64,000 nucleotides of DNA from Batkoa obscura (GCA_030770535.1 JASVEC010000010.1:682001-746000), one strand, 5' to 3'; positions 1-16,138 are shown, counted from the stretch's first letter. Made by a program: numbers and translations. The notes: a model not told the origin generated them from the sequence alone.

Positions 1-148
1 AAAATAAACTGAATAAAAAGTTTACTCTTTAATAATTAATTTGAAAGTTGAGCTGTAAAAGAATACATACAAGAGTAAACTATTCATTAGAGAACAAGGG
101 ATAAGTAACAGCAAACAAAATAACATGGAAATAAATTACCCACTAAAA

Positions 149-2026
149 CTAATGGAATAGGTCAAATCGAACTTTGTTCTTGCTTTTAGAAAAGCAATTC
201 AATACATCTTTTTCATTTTTAATTAATGTGTAGAACTTTTCATACTCATGGTTCAACGCTTTATCTTTAATTACTTTACTAAATGTTGGATTTTTACACA
301 TATTTTTTGATACTAAGTAAAACAAGGCCAATGAAAACGTTACTTGTCCTGTAATCCAAGAACTCTGTTTAAGTGTAATGAAATGGTTAATTCCCAGGAT
401 GATTGTTTTAGATATATGCTCTGGTTGATCATATTTGGGTATATGTCGAATAAGAAATAATAAGCATCTTGATACCAACCCTAATCGCATATTATAATGT
501 GTATCCGTACCAATAACAATATCATATGTTATTACTTTGGCTGCTTCTTCAATAGCTAGTTTCATATACTTACTATGCAACTTATTCTTTTCCGGCTCTG
601 TATTGGTTCTAAAATAAAGTACTAAAGAATAGACCCAATAAATACCATAAATGGAACGAAATAAGATAAAGTGAGCATGACGTTCCAAAATATGATGTAA
701 CTCCTTAGGAGTACTTGCTTTGAGACATAAAAGTTTATTGGAATAATAGGTGCCTTTTTTACGTAAAATTTCTGTTACTTCATCGATGTGCTTATAAATC
801 ACTGAAGGCATTAATTGTTGGTGCATTGCTTGAATCCGCCATAGATTGATTAAATTGAATGTTTCGCCTTGTTGACTAGTACTTTCTGCTGTTATTAAGC
901 AGCAGTAATCAGAAACGGTCCATAAATTTAAATTCATTTTCATTGTTTTTAAATATTGTTTATATACTGCTTTTGTGCTCGCTGTCTTATATGGTTTTGC
1001 TCCATTAAGTGATACTAAACAAGGTACATCACACGACCAATTTAGTATATAGCTTAGATGAGTGATTGAGGTATAAGCCAATTTCCTTTCAAGTATCAAG
1101 TTACTATCTAAATGCGTTGGTGAGCCACGATGTAATCCAAGTGAATAGGACATATCTATAGCAACTGTATGAAGGTACCATAAACAAGATCTTACCCAAC
1201 CATAGGATTGTAAGCCTAAAGCGATGATAAGAAAAGCTTGTAAAGTATCAAATTGATTTAATGAATATTGTTTTTTAAACAAGCTATGTACTTTATACTC
1301 AAGGTATAGCTTTAAGGTGTTATTGAAAGTGTTGGATTCTAGATGAGATATACCAGAGAGATAAACAGAACACAAAACGAGTTCAGTTCTAGGTCTAGAA
1401 AAAAAGGATTTTTTTGTAAAGAGAGGTATGAAAGGGTTAACAAATTTAAAAAAAGCGTCGATACAATCCGAATAAATACCCTTAATAGTAGATGTATTAA
1501 AATTGGGTTCTTTAATCAATAATGGAACTTTATTTTTTATTTTTGTTATATTATCAAACTTTTTTATTACTTCCATAAAGATGATATCGTTATCACCATT
1601 ATCTTTTAAAGTTGGAAACTCAAATAATGCTAAAAAATTATTGATAATCCTTTTCCTCGGGAAGGAGTTAACAATGTTTAGAAATTCTTTAATTACTTGT
1701 GTTTCATCCGACACCACTTTAAAAAAAGTATGTTTAAAACTTGTTGGCTTCGTAATCAACTGGTTTAATTTATTCTGTTGATTTCCATTTTCTTTGGCAT
1801 CTTCTTTATAGTCTAATATAACAAACTCTTCTTTATTTTGTATCTTAAAACTATTGATATATCTTTCTACTTCTGGTTTGATCTTTTTATGTGTCTTTAA
1901 TGCCCGCTCATAATTACATTCAATATCCAAGTGTTCACATGATTTACAAATCGGTATATCTCTAGAGCATCCTAATCCTCTTTTTGCGCATTGATCACAA
2001 CGGTTTGGCATAAGTAAAGAATTCAT
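149..2026 (-). CDS. Zn2Cys6 fungal-specific transcription factor
   Basis: Predicted nuclear DNA-binding regulator of 625 aa in a single exon. Residues ~10-40 show the binuclear zinc cluster CX2CX6CX6CX2CX6C, beginning CDQCAKRGLGC, followed by a basic stretch (KTHKKIKPE). Residues ~190-400 resemble the fungal-specific transcription factor middle domain, with a long helical region including GWVRSCLWYLHTVAIDMSYS and SLGLHRGSP. The start is the first Met, 10 residues before the first zinc Cys; a second Met lies 5 codons later. No target can be named: neighbours are a small unknown ORF and ATG4, which give no pathway clue. Family assignment is strong; function within the family is unknown. Confidence 0.93.
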   Translation of the reverse strand: MNSLLMPNRCDQCAKRGLGCSRDIPICKSCEHLDIECNYERALKTHKKIKPEVERYINSFKIQNKEEFVILDYKEDAKENGNQQNKLNQLITKPTSFKHTFFKVVSDETQVIKEFLNIVNSFPRKRIINNFLALFEFPTLKDNGDNDIIFMEVIKKFDNITKIKNKVPLLIKEPNFNTSTIKGIYSDCIDAFFKFVNPFIPLFTKKSFFSRPRTELVLCSVYLSGISHLESNTFNNTLKLYLEYKVHSLFKKQYSLNQFDTLQAFLIIALGLQSYGWVRSCLWYLHTVAIDMSYSLGLHRGSPTHLDSNLILERKLAYTSITHLSYILNWSCDVPCLVSLNGAKPYKTASTKAVYKQYLKTMKMNLNLWTVSDYCCLITAESTSQQGETFNLINLWRIQAMHQQLMPSVIYKHIDEVTEILRKKGTYYSNKLLCLKASTPKELHHILERHAHFILFRSIYGIYWVYSLVLYFRTNTEPEKNKLHSKYMKLAIEEAAKVITYDIVIGTDTHYNMRLGLVSRCLLFLIRHIPKYDQPEHISKTIILGINHFITLKQSSWITGQVTFSLALFYLVSKNMCKNPTFSKVIKDKALNHEYEKFYTLIKNEKDVLNCFSKSKNKVRFDLFH

Positions 2027-3022
2027 TGTTTTTAGTTTAACTTTAAAATAATCAAAAGGTGATTTTCTTTTATTTTAAATCTAAAATAATATAAAGATGA
2101 AATAGCAATGAGTCAATAAAAAATGTAAAACATTTGTAGCTTGGAGTAATGAAAATTTTTAAGCCAATTATTTTTGGATCACAGTTCACCAAGTTTCAAT
2201 ATGTCTTATTTTAGCTTTATTCTTTACTTGTGTTCTGTTTCTTGTTCGATGCTTCTTTGTTTATTTGGAAGGTATAACTGTCGTATTTTGAATAAACTGC
2301 TGTAGCTGTTTATTTTCTATTCCTACCAGTTTATTCTGGTTGCCTCGACCTGTTTTTGCTAAAAATGTAATAGTGTTAATTTAATAGTTATTTTAGCTCA
2401 ATTTTATTGATTTTTAATTTACGAAAGAGATAGTATATGCTTACCACATTACCAATAAAAGCGTTGATGATACTGACTTTTATCATATTAACATATTTCA
2501 TGTATTAATATTATGTTTTGGTATGTTGTATTGCATAGGTTTATTTACTTAAACAGATTTGTATGATTACAAATAATACAATGCTGCATTAATAAAACTT
2601 CACTTTTAATTGGAGAAATTTCAGCTTATAATAAAAACCCAAAGACCCTTTTTAAAAGTATGCTTAAATCTGATCATAGAATTTTTACAGATGTTTACCA
2701 ACAAAATAAGCTTATAAAATAACAGGCTAAAGAATCCAAATTGCTAATACTGAAGTTAAATGGAACAAGAGATAGCATTTCCTAATCTTAAAATTATTTA
2801 GTTTCAAAGTTATTTTAAAATTGTTATATTAGACTATATTAGGATATTATAAATATTTTTTTTAGGTAAGAGCTTATCTATTTTATAAAAAAAGAAAAAC
2901 TTTATTCGAAACATTGATAAAACATCTTTTTATACCCTTCAAAAACATAAGATAGTAAGAGCGGATTCCAAGTACAATTTAATAGCAAATAAATAAAAAA
3001 AGCAAACAAAGTATGAATAAAC
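2027..3022. other. Intergenic, no gene seen
   Basis: AT-rich spacer upstream of the zinc-cluster gene and downstream of the 99-aa ORF. No convincing coding frame, tRNA or repeat copy was seen. Confidence 0.6.
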
Positions 3023-3322
3023 TCATGAACCAGAACTTAAAAAGGGGAGAAGGGCATGTAGTTTAAGCCTCAAATTCCAACCCTTTCTAGTATCATTATA
3101 GTTATAGACCATTTTAGTTGTTGAACTTAAACCATTAAACATAGAAGCGATATAAGAAAAAGTAAAAACAAAAAAGATTAAATTCAAGCTGAATAAATAA
3201 ACAATGAAATGAATTAACCAAGGATGAAAGACCAATTGAAATGGATAGGTTACTATCTTTTGTAAACTTAGCATAAATCGCTTCTCTCCTTTTAGTTTAC
3301 TATCACTTAAGTTGGGATTCAT
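3023..3322 (-). CDS. Hypothetical small membrane protein (99 aa)
   Basis: Single-exon 99-aa ORF that I do not recognise. Residues ~25-65 are strongly hydrophobic with one or two likely membrane segments (FHPWLIHFIVYLFSLNLIFF, then FVFTFSYIASMF). The C-terminal third is basic and polar. A CCAAT motif lies at 3387-3405, about 65 bp upstream of the ATG, in an 18-bp string that recurs exactly upstream of the S-adenosylhomocysteinase gene. That supports a real promoter, but the ORF is short and could be one exon of a longer gene or chance. Confidence 0.4.
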   Translation of the reverse strand: MNPNLSDSKLKGEKRFMLSLQKIVTYPFQLVFHPWLIHFIVYLFSLNLIFFVFTFSYIASMFNGLSSTTKMVYNYNDTRKGWNLRLKLHALLPFLSSGS

Positions 3323-3872
3323 TTTTGTAAAAAGTAAATTGAGAAATTTATAGTCGGTTTTTATTAACGTTGAATTTTAAGGGGTTGACCAATGAAATTT
3401 AGTTTCAATAATGGTTGGGTAGTTATTGGATTTAAAGTTGGCAGTGAATGGCAACTAAATGCGTACTTATTTTTAATATTTTAAAAATAAACTCATTTTA
3501 TAATCCATTAATAAAATATAGTTCCAATTATTTTTAATGAATTTTGTTATTTTTCAAATACGTCTTAACACTTTTATAGTTTAATTAGCAATTTTAAGAT
3601 ATAATAAAAGCAGTCACTTTCATGAATTAATTTTTTCATTGCACAATTTTCTACATTTAGTAAAACTTGAGCTTAATCTCCCATTTTGTTTAAGATAAGT
3701 GATTTTACTTCAACAATGATTGGCTCTACTAAGATATTAGCAAAAGGCTTAAACACTCAACTAAGTTAACGAGCATGATAACAAAGCGATCAAGACCCAA
3801 AAATAAGTTAAACATTTTTTAAAATTAAAAGCTCAACGATAACAAAAAAAGAAAATTTTAATTGAATGAAAC
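3323..3872. other. Divergent intergenic region
   Basis: Spacer of about 550 bp between the minus-strand 99-aa ORF and the plus-strand ATG4 gene. It presumably holds both promoters, including the CCAAT box near 3387. Nothing else recognised. Confidence 0.5.
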
Positions 3873-5591
3873 ATGTCGATTAAAGCAGAAAGTATTAATT
3901 CAAAATCAGAAGGTTCTGTTGAAAAAGTATTAGAAGACGCAAAAGGGATGGCAAACTCATTGTCTTTAAGAATAAGTAATTGGTGGAACGCATTATTACC
4001 AGTCAATCAAGATATTAGTCCAACGCCAAAAAATAATAATTTATCTCAAACAGATATAGAAATTAAAAGTTTAGAAGCTTTAAGGAACTCTTGGTATTCA
4101 AGTAAAGAAAAAAAGAGATTATCGAATACTTCAATTGCTTCGAATGGAACAAGTTCTCAATCAAATGAGGGCGAATATGCTACTATTTGGTTATTAGGAA
4201 AAGATTATAAGATACTTGCTCAAGATTTAGTTAATGGTAACTTTGATGCTTTTCAACCTTTGTTAGAAGACTTTCAAGCTCAACCTTGGTTCACTTATCG
4301 TCATCATTTTCAAACTTTATTACCTTCAACTTATACAACTGACTCTGGATGGGGTTGTATGCTAAGAAGCGGACAATGTCTATTAGGACAGACATTCTTT
4401 CGTAGGGAGTTGGGGAGAGGTAAATGGATTTGTGATTTTAAAAACTTAAATATTAAATTTTGTAGATTGGAGGCTTAAAGATAATAAAGATGAAAAGGTT
4501 GGAATAAAATACAAAAAAGTAAAATATAAAATACTCAAGTTAAAAGTAGATTAAAAGAAATTACTAGATATTATCTTGGTTTTTAGATGAAATGTCAATC
4601 AACAGCCCGTATTCTATCCATAGAATTGCATTATTAGGAAAACAATATAAAAAAGAAATCGGGGATTGGTTTGGACCACATACTATGGCATTAGTTATAA
4701 AGTAAGATAATTCTTAGTCATAATAGAAACAATAATATTTACTTTTGAAAAAGATCTTTGGTATTAGATCATGAAGATATTGATTTAAATGTATATATTA
4801 ATACAGAAGGCACAATTTATAAATCGGAAATATTGTCACCTAATTTAGCTTCAAGTGCTTATGAAGGTATGTCTAATTCTTTTAATGATAAATCAATAAC
4901 TGCTGAGGCTGGATTTACACCTACGCTGATCTTGTTACCAATAAGGCTTGGTGTAGAAACTTTGAATTCTATTTATCATGTTGCTTTGAAGGTAAATTGT
5001 AATCGGGGATGAAAATATAATTGGTTTATTGATACTTTTGTTTTAGAGTTATTTTGGATTTCCTCAGATTGTTGGAATTGCTGGGTAAGTTTAATCATAT
5101 TTATTGGTGTTTTAAAGTTTAATATGTTTATAGTGGTAAACCAAAATCATCACTATATTTTATGGGATTTGAAGGTAATTTGAGGCGTTTCTTTTTAGAA
5201 GTTAAATATTAATTTTGTTTTATTAGATGACAATATTATCTATTCTGATCCCCATCATTCTCGACCTGCATTAGCAAGTAAAAACATAGATGAGTATAAT
5301 TATGAAGTAAGATACTTAAACAATCAAATAGTAAAATAGATTAATAGTATATATTATTAGGATTTTTTAAGTTATCATTGTGAATTACCGAATAAGATTA
5401 ATATAGCACAATTAGATCCATGCATGCTATTAGGCTTCTATTGTGATAACCAAAAAGAGTTTTTAGATTTTTGTCAGCGATCAGAAGAATTAGCTAAATA
5501 TACAACACCTATATTCCGAGTTTATGATCAAAAACCAGTTTATTTAGATGATTTTAATATGGAGCCTGATTCTGATGATGATCAATTTTAA
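3873..5591 (+). CDS. ATG4: Autophagy cysteine protease Atg4
   Basis: Cytosolic C54 peptidase that trims the C-terminus of Atg8 and later delipidates it. Eight exons can be joined in frame: 3873-4419, 4466-4518, 4568-4701, 4754-4991, 5047-5084, 5134-5174, 5227-5306, 5361-5591, giving 453 aa. The catalytic Cys is in DSGWGCMLRSGQ near residue 165. Other family blocks are SPYSIHRIALLGKQYKKEI, GDWFGPHTMA and the KPKSSLYFMGFEG block, followed by the catalytic Asp/His dyad in SDPHHSRPA. The C-terminus is acidic (MEPDSDDDQF), as in Atg4 tails that carry LC3-interacting motifs. Introns are 35-60 nt with GTAA donors. Length fits the family (about 400-500 aa). Identity is very secure; exact exon edges were set by eye. 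Confidence 0.95.
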
Positions 5592-6188
5592 TATGAACTT
5601 ATGGATTTCTTGTGTATAGTTTAGTGCCATTGTAGTAGCAACCTTTTCCTATTTATATAGTAGCAGTAATATATATATATATTTGTATTATATTTTTTGT
5701 GTCTTTTTGAACTTTTTTGTCTTATAATTAGAAATTTTGATTTATTTTAGTTGGTAATTAAGGTTTGATTTGATATTATAAAGCATAAATATGATTAGAT
5801 ATCTGTAAAGTATTATGCTAGTAGTCATTCTACTTATATCCTTATTTTTTTAAATTATAAGTTAATAAAAAAAATACAACATGCTTAAACTATTCGTTTG
5901 TAAAATTGGTCATACTTTTTTAACAAAGGCATTAAAACAAATGATACTTAAAGTTTAAATATTTGTAAAATTAGTTTAATATATAAAATTTGTTTGAGAT
6001 AGCTTTGATAGTAATAATAAAATCGATACATTTTGTCTCTATTTTTAGCTTGAAAAAAATGATGTAGCAAATAAATGATCAAAATTTAAAAATGATTGAA
6101 TCACAAAGAAAAAGATGTTAAAAAAGGCATTTTAAATAAACTTTAAACTAAAAGATTTCTTTCTTTACATTATTAAAAAGTAAAAGAA
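5592..6188. other. Intergenic spacer upstream of the nucleoporin gene
   Basis: AT-rich spacer of about 600 bp holding the ATG4 3' end and the presumed promoter of the next gene. A short TA-dinucleotide run lies near 5670. No gene seen. Confidence 0.5.
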
Positions 6189-9100
6189 ATGAAGCAATTA
6201 AAAGAAACACGCTTGCGGTTAGAAGACATAACTTCTAATGGTTGTCCGATGAAGAGCTTATATCTAGATAAAACAGAAACTGAGATAGAAACTGGAATCA
6301 AATCCAATCAACCTGAACTAATTGAACCATTGAATAACGATTATTTTGAGTTAAAGATTGACCAAGTCATAGTTAAATTCTATATCAAAGTAGGAAGTGA
6401 TAAAGATAGCCTAACTATATCAATAATTGAACAAAAGAGGGATTTAAATAGTAGTGATTTGTTTGAACAAGAAGTAATGTCTGAATCAACGACTAATGAA
6501 ATACCTTTAGTTACTCAGTTAAAAGTACATTTCAATAACAGTAAAGTATTAAAATACCAAATAGAATATAATCAACGTCATTGTTATCTTATGTGTTTAT
6601 TAGATAGTTTAGAATACCAATGTTTTGAACTTAATTTAACATCTGTACCAACTGTTGGATTTAAAGAACCATTGTTATTGAAGCAGCATAGTACTTATTT
6701 AAAAAGGTATTCTGTATTTGAAATTAAATATTTTGGTATTGTGGATCTAAACTCGTTTGTAGTTTGTAATCAAAATTTCCAATTAATTTATTTTCAATTT
6801 AATTTAGATAATGGTAATTTATATTTATTTCAATCTACTTTATTTCATAATTTTATTTTAGGAGTAATTAGTTTTAAAGAATTGAAAATACCTTTTGATT
6901 TTAATTTTAATGGTTTGGTTCGTGCTTTCAATTTAAGAAATAATACCATTAATAATAATACTCAAAATCAAGTGATTCAACATAGTAATATTATGGATTA
7001 TGAAGGTAATGTTAATAAAATAATTACGTTACATTGTGATGGTAAATTAAGGGTGTGGGATTTAAAGGAACAAGTTATTGTATTTCATTATCAAATTGAG
7101 CAATTCAGTCATCAAAACAATCAAATGAATATATATTTTCACCAAAATATATATTATCTAATTGTAAGTGATAAAAATGAAAAACAAAAAGTTCAATTTT
7201 TCATTTATAAGTTTCAAATTAGTCATATGGAGGCTGTCCACTCATTTCATTTATTAGATAAAGTAAATTATTTTAATTTAATTCAATTGAATAATCCAGC
7301 GAATAATCGTAATACTAATGTAATAGATTTTATACTTTTATTTAATAACAATACAATTCAATTATATGGCCTTTTTGAAATTAATCAATTAAGGTATGTT
7401 AATAGTATCAATATTAATAATTATTACAATCAACAATATAATAATAACAATGACAACATGATTGACACAAATGATAGTATAATAATCAATGAACAAATTA
7501 TAAACAATAATAATAATGAATGGAATTCAATCATATTAGAAAATTCACTAGAATTAAGGATTGAAAAAAAAATTGAACAAATCAAAACACAACAAAAAAT
7601 TGAAAACAACATACTTGAATTTTTATTCGAGTTATCTACATTTGGTTCTTTTATTCTACGGGATACTTATCAACGCTTTATATTAAAATATAATATCAAT
7701 CATTTCCAATTAATGAATCATGGAATTAATAATAATAAGGAATCAATTTATCTAAATATTGTTAAAGCAATGAATTATTTGTTTATCTTAGAGTTAAGTA
7801 ATAATAATAATAATAATAATAATAATAGTGATAGTATAGAAGGTATTAAAGAGAACATATGGATTAAATTTTTAAAGTGTAGTTTAATTAGTTTAAAGAA
7901 ATATGGATTACCAATTAAATTTTATTTTAGTCCTATCATAAATAATGAATTAACAACTAATAATAATGAATCATCATATTTACCTAAATTAATTTATAAT
8001 GATGGTTTAAGTTTATTTACAACAATTAATTATAGTGAATTTTTATATTATCAATTATTTAATAATCAGTTATTTAATTTAATTCACTTATTTCAATTTA
8101 ATATAAACCAACAACAAGAAATTATTGTTAATACTGAAGATTATAATAATAGTTATATGAGCATAAATAATAGTAATAATGAAATAATTGTTAATGGGTA
8201 TACATCGAATATTAATTTAAATCAAGATTTAATTAGTTATATGAAATTAATAGAAGTAATTGAACAAAGTATTAATGAAATACAATTACAATTAATTGAA
8301 TCTCAATTAATCGAATTATTAATTAAAAATCAAGAATTTAATTTAAATTTTATAGATGTCATTCAATATTCAATATTAAAATGGGAAGAAAATAATCACT
8401 TATTTTTAAATCTAGAATTAGAATTGATATCTATATCCAATAATATTCATCATTTATCTATTGATCAATTTTTATTGGATTATTTATTTAACATTACTAA
8501 CGACCAAGAAGCTAATAATGATAACAATGAAGACGAAAGTAATGAAGATTTAACTGTTAATAGTTTGTTAGAATTAAGTGAATTAAACTATTCAATTTAC
8601 AGTAAATTAAATAGTCAAAGTAAATTAAGTCCAATTATAATAATTTTATTGATTATTATCAACAATAGTCAACAATTAAAAATAAATTTGAAATTAGAAG
8701 AGGAAGAATTTAATATATTAGATTCAATTCGATATTCAACTGTTTTGATGGGAATATACCATTTGTTTTTCAAGCCATTAATATTACACCAAAATCATCA
8801 AATCAATGAAGAAAATATTCAAAGTTTAATTCAATACAATAATAACCAAGAAAACCAAATGTTAATATATAATTCAATTAAAGATATTCAACATTCTACT
8901 TTATTTTTTGATTATTTTAAAAAGAAAGGAATAGAAATTCAATTAATGAAAGATCCCAAATTATTTATTAAACAATTATTAAATTATTTTATATTTAAAA
9001 AAGAAGAATCAAATAATCCATTTTATTTAATTAACGATCAAAAAACAGCAAATTCAATTTCATTGTTTTTAGCAGATTTAATTAAATATCTAATTTATAA

Positions 9101-11106
9101 CAATTATTTTGGTCATTCAATCTTATTATCATTATTATGTGGTAATTATTTTTATTTTTATTGGATTCAAGGGATCATGTTCTATTTAAAAAAAGATTAT
9201 TCTAAGAGTTTTGATTACTTCAAGGATGCTATTAATTTATATAGTGATTATAATAATAATAATATTAATAATAATTTATTATTAGTTAATTTAATACAAA
9301 TTCAATTACCTTCATTTCACTACAATATTAATTCATCGTATTTTTTTTATTTGTTAGCTAAAAAATATCATGAAGATGGAATAACAGAATATGCTAATTT
9401 AATTATGGAACAATCAATTAGTTTGTTTCTGGATGAAGTTAAAATAACTGATGAAGATATAATAGAAAAACAAACAAATGAATATTATTATTTTAAATTT
9501 GAGTTACAAATTGAACTAAAAAAATACGATAGTGCAGTTAATTTTATTCCATTAATTAAAAATCCAATAATTAAAAAAAAATGTATTCAAATATTATTAA
9601 ATCATATTGTTGAACATCAATTAAATTTTGACTTAATTTATATTTCAACAGAAAGAGAATTTATTTTATTATTATTATGGGAGAAATTGATTTATTTAAT
9701 TAGTAAAAATAAAGAAACAGAAACGATAGAACAATGGTTTAATGGTATATTACAATTTTATTTATTAAATTTAGATTATACGGAAGGTAAGATATTATTA
9801 TTTGTAATAAATAATATAATAATTAAATATTAATATTTCTATTTTATTAGCTGCTACCACTTTATTTCATCAAATTATTTATTATTTTACACAATTATCT
9901 AAAGAATTCCGAGAATTTACTATTATTTTGCAAAAAATGTTAAAAAATTTTAAAGTGATTATAGAAATTATTGAACAAACTAATTTATCATTCAATTATT
10001 TTAAAATTAAAAAGGAATTTTTAAAAGAATACCAAATGTACATGTTAAATTATATTAATGAATTTGAAAAAGAAGGTAAATATTTTTATTTATTTCAAGG
10101 TGTGAAGAATAATATTAACAAAGATGATTTTTAGGCTTACCCAATAGAATTGTGTCCTTTCAAATGGTATTAAAATATTGTGCGTTGGTACAAAGTACTT
10201 TAAAACTATATAATAATTCAATTTATGAAATTAAGAGTAAGATTGGTTATTAGTTATTATTATTAATAATAATTTTAATATATTTATCTATTTGTTAGAA
10301 AACCAATTATTAACATATAATGAAATTATTGAAGGTTATTGTTTATTAAAAAACTATACTACTTGTTTTCAATTAACTCAACTATTTCAACAAAAATTAA
10401 CAAAGGTGTTCTTCATGATGATTGAAAACGTAAAGCAGCTAATAGAAGAAAAGTAAGTTTATTTAATTATAATTGTATCTATAATTATATTAATAATATT
10501 AATTTAATGATATAGGAATAATAATAAGGATAATTTAATAAAAGAAAAGAAAGAGAATGAATTATTAAAATTATTAGAGTTAATTAAAGTTGAATTAAAG
10601 AAACAAAATAAACCAGAATATTATATTTTATTAATTCAACAATTATTGCAAGATCAAATAATGAATATAAAAGATGATTTTGTGATCAATATATTAAATG
10701 AGCTATATGTAAGCTATTATTCTTTATTATTCTTTATTATTTTGCTTTATATAGTAATTGTTATATTAATTATTTTTATTTTATTTTTTAATAGGAGCTG
10801 GATTTTAATCAACTAATACGTTTATTAATTTCTTATAATTATTTGGAAATTGGGTTAAAATTTATGGTAGACAAAATGAATCTTATATTATCTAATAATA
10901 ATCTTAAACTTGGTTTACCAATTCTTTGTTGTGATTTATTATATAATAGTTTAAAAATTAATAATGTAAGTTTTATTTTTGTTATAAAAATTTTTAATGA
11001 ATAAAAATTAATATTTTATTTTTTATTTTAGGATATTGAATTGTTAAACCAATTTGAAGAGAAGATTAATTTACCATTAAAATTAAAAATGAAAGATTTG
11101 GAATAA
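6189..11106 (+). CDS. Nup120/Nup160-family nucleoporin
   Basis: Large scaffold protein of the Y-complex (Nup84/Nup107 complex) of the nuclear pore. Seven exons join in frame: 6189-9786, 9851-10075, 10135-10236, 10299-10452, 10516-10708, 10795-10965, 11032-11106, giving about 1505 aa. The N-terminal half is beta-propeller-like; its best signature is IITLHCDGKLRVWDLKEQ near residue 280, matching the Nup160/Nup120 propeller motif. The rest is alpha-helical, with a Nup160-like repeat region around residues 970-1080 (WIQGIMFYLKKDYSKSFDYF, then AKKYHEDGITEYANLIMEQ). Asn-rich runs coded by AAT repeats interrupt the chain, as in other AT-rich genomes. The last six exons are small, with GTAAG-type introns of 59-86 nt. 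The family call is good; yeast-like versus metazoan-like naming is open. Confidence 0.8.
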
Positions 11107-11226
11107 ATAAGTAAACAGAGTAGGAAATATACTATATTTTATTATATTAAGAAAAATATAGAAATAAAACTATTATCAAATTATATCTTTATTTTGTTAT
11201 TTTTTTATATTATTTATAATAACAAA

Positions 11227-13871
<2,645 letters not shown>

Positions 13872-14976
13872 TGTAATTAAATTATAAGTTGAAAAATTGA
13901 CAATTTTATAAAAGAAATAAAAAATTATTTTGATAAATGAAACAAGTAATTTGTTTTTATATGATCTGTATCCCTTTTATCATCTTTATCCTTTTTATCT
14001 TATCTTATTATTTATACTTATATAATTAAATTATGATTTGTTATCTTTTTTTGAGATAGGTTTTAGCCTAACATTTTGGATTATTTGATTGTATGCCATC
14101 GGTAATTTATGACAATGAGTGAAAATTGATAAGGCCACGTCATGTTATTCTTTGTATCATTTTTAGCGGATGGTTTTTAAGCTTCAAGAATTAAAGATCT
14201 GATTGTTAATTTTTTTTGTAAACAAGTAGATTGATTTTTAATTGAAAGTTGATTAAGATTATTTATTTTAAAATCAATAGCAATAATGAACGGTTATAAA
14301 GCTAATATTCCATGATAATCTGGACGTCAAGAGTTAGTTTAATTTTTTTATAAAATCATAAAATCCTTAAAGTATTTATAGTTTTGAATAACCTTATTAT
14401 TATTAGATCAGTCATTTTTTATAATACATTTTCTAATTCAATGAATTATTGATTATATTTAATGCTTTGATAATGATTTAATAGAGTTAAAGAATGCATT
14501 TAACTTTTATAATTTAAATTTTATATTAACTTTAAGTCTTCTTTTACATTATTGCTTAACTTTTGTGTCCTAAGTTTCTTTTAAGAATAAACACTTAGAG
14601 AAAAGGCATTTTTAAGACTTCAACAATACATCAAGTCTATAATGTTCAACTTATTACATTTTAAAAAAAAATTTAAACAACTTCTTAATTTTTTTTAGTA
14701 ATAACCTAAAACAAAAGTAAACAAAGCATGAAATATTGTGTTATAAATCAAAACAGTTATTTAAAGCCATTATGATTTTTTATAAGTCTTTACACTTTGT
14801 TTTCTTTATTAAATTTATATTAACTCTTTAGATGCAGTTTGTTGAAATATATGTCTTGAGTTAAATATGGTAGGTTGAAAACACCGTATTTGATTATTAT
14901 TTCAGCAATTTTTTTTAAAAATAATAAATATAGTAATAAATATTAATATGATATTAATATTCAACATATTTTTACT

Positions 14977-15081
14977 ATATGGAGAGATATTTTTTGGTTT
15001 CATTACTTTTTCCATCTTTTAGGTGCTATTTGAGCCGAAAAATTGTTAGTAAAATTCTTAAACACAAATACATCCCCATAT
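14977..15081 (-). mobile_element. MITE copy
   Basis: Complete copy of the ~105-bp MITE, in reverse orientation: it reads TTGGTTTCATTACTTTTTCC, then TTGTTAGTAAAATTCTTAAA, and ends ACATCCCCATAT. Termini are degenerate on the left (GGAGAG). Confidence 0.85.
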
Positions 15082-15833
15082 ACCATCAGAATATTTAATA
15101 AAAACTCATTTATAATAATGGTAATAGTTTGTTTAAAATAAAAATGATATTTTATTTTATTCTTTTAATGATTTTAAAATTATAAACTTCAACTCTCTTA
15201 TTTCTGTATCATGTGTTAGTTTTAATAGTTAGATATATATATAAAAACATACAAAAATTATCAATTTTCATGTAAATTCTTATATGAACTTGCAAATAAA
15301 CTAAAGATAACTTCTGTTTTATCATTTTGTTTAATAGTAAGTGATATTATAAATGATAAAAAAATAAACCAATTTTAGCAAAGATAAGTAGTCACTTTAT
15401 ATATGCTTTCTAAGTAAATTAATTATTACGAGAGCATCTCACTTTAGATATTGTGATCATTTCGGAAAAAAATTGATAGGATTTTTAGTTTGATCATTTT
15501 ATATACAAAGTCTTTAAATAGGGAAGCCTCTTAATAAAACTCTATTAAAGCAAGCTTTGATTTGTCTATGCCTTTGGGAATATTGGATGGTTTATTTGAA
15601 ACCCCAATCTCTAAATATTAAATAAATGAAATAAAGTTATATCAGCAAGATTTTCGATAATGACCCTTTACTTTGTGGTGAATACGACCCTAGCGCTGCT
15701 ACACATTTTTAAGCTGTAGAAATATTAAATGATTTTTAAAAATAATAAGCATGTTTATGTTAACGATATAATCAGCGACTTTATTTCAAAAAATCAAATC
15801 AAAAAAGAGAGAGTAGGATCTATTTATCATACT

Positions 15834-15919
15834 CAGGGTTAGAAATGAAGAACCAGTCCACTATTGTCTTAATGTAAGTTTAACAGTTAAAGTTATAGCA
15901 GTTTTACCTTCTAACCCTG
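15834..15919. repeat. Small inverted-repeat segment
   Basis: A perfect 11-bp inverted repeat, CAGGGTTAGAA (15834-15844) and TTCTAACCCTG (15909-15919), bounds an 86-bp segment. It may be a tiny MITE or a hairpin. Single copy seen. Confidence 0.35.
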
Positions 15920-16069
15920 TCAGTGCCTTGGGTTTCAAAAATAATAGGTGTATTTTATAATCGAAATAAGTGATTTAAAGTTTATTTATAAAAAAGTTCT
16001 ATATAAAATCGACATCATTGAAGGGGTAATCAGTGTATAACATAGCATTTAAATTTAAACTTAAACAAC

Positions 16070-16138
16070 ATATGGGGATGTATTTTTTTGTTTAAGAATT
16101 TTACTAATAATCTTAAACAAAAAAATACATCCCCATAT
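16070..16138. mobile_element. MITE fold-back derivative (left-end palindrome)
   Basis: Two copies of the MITE left end face each other. The arms 16074-16097 and 16111-16134 are perfect 24-bp reverse complements with a 13-nt loop, flanked by ATAT on both sides. The middle and right half of the element are absent. Confidence 0.85.

Noticed and set aside
10093-10134. 35-nt intron in the nucleoporin gene starting GTGTGA
   Set aside because: A donor GTAAAT at 10076 gives the same reading phase with a 59-nt intron of normal size for this genome.
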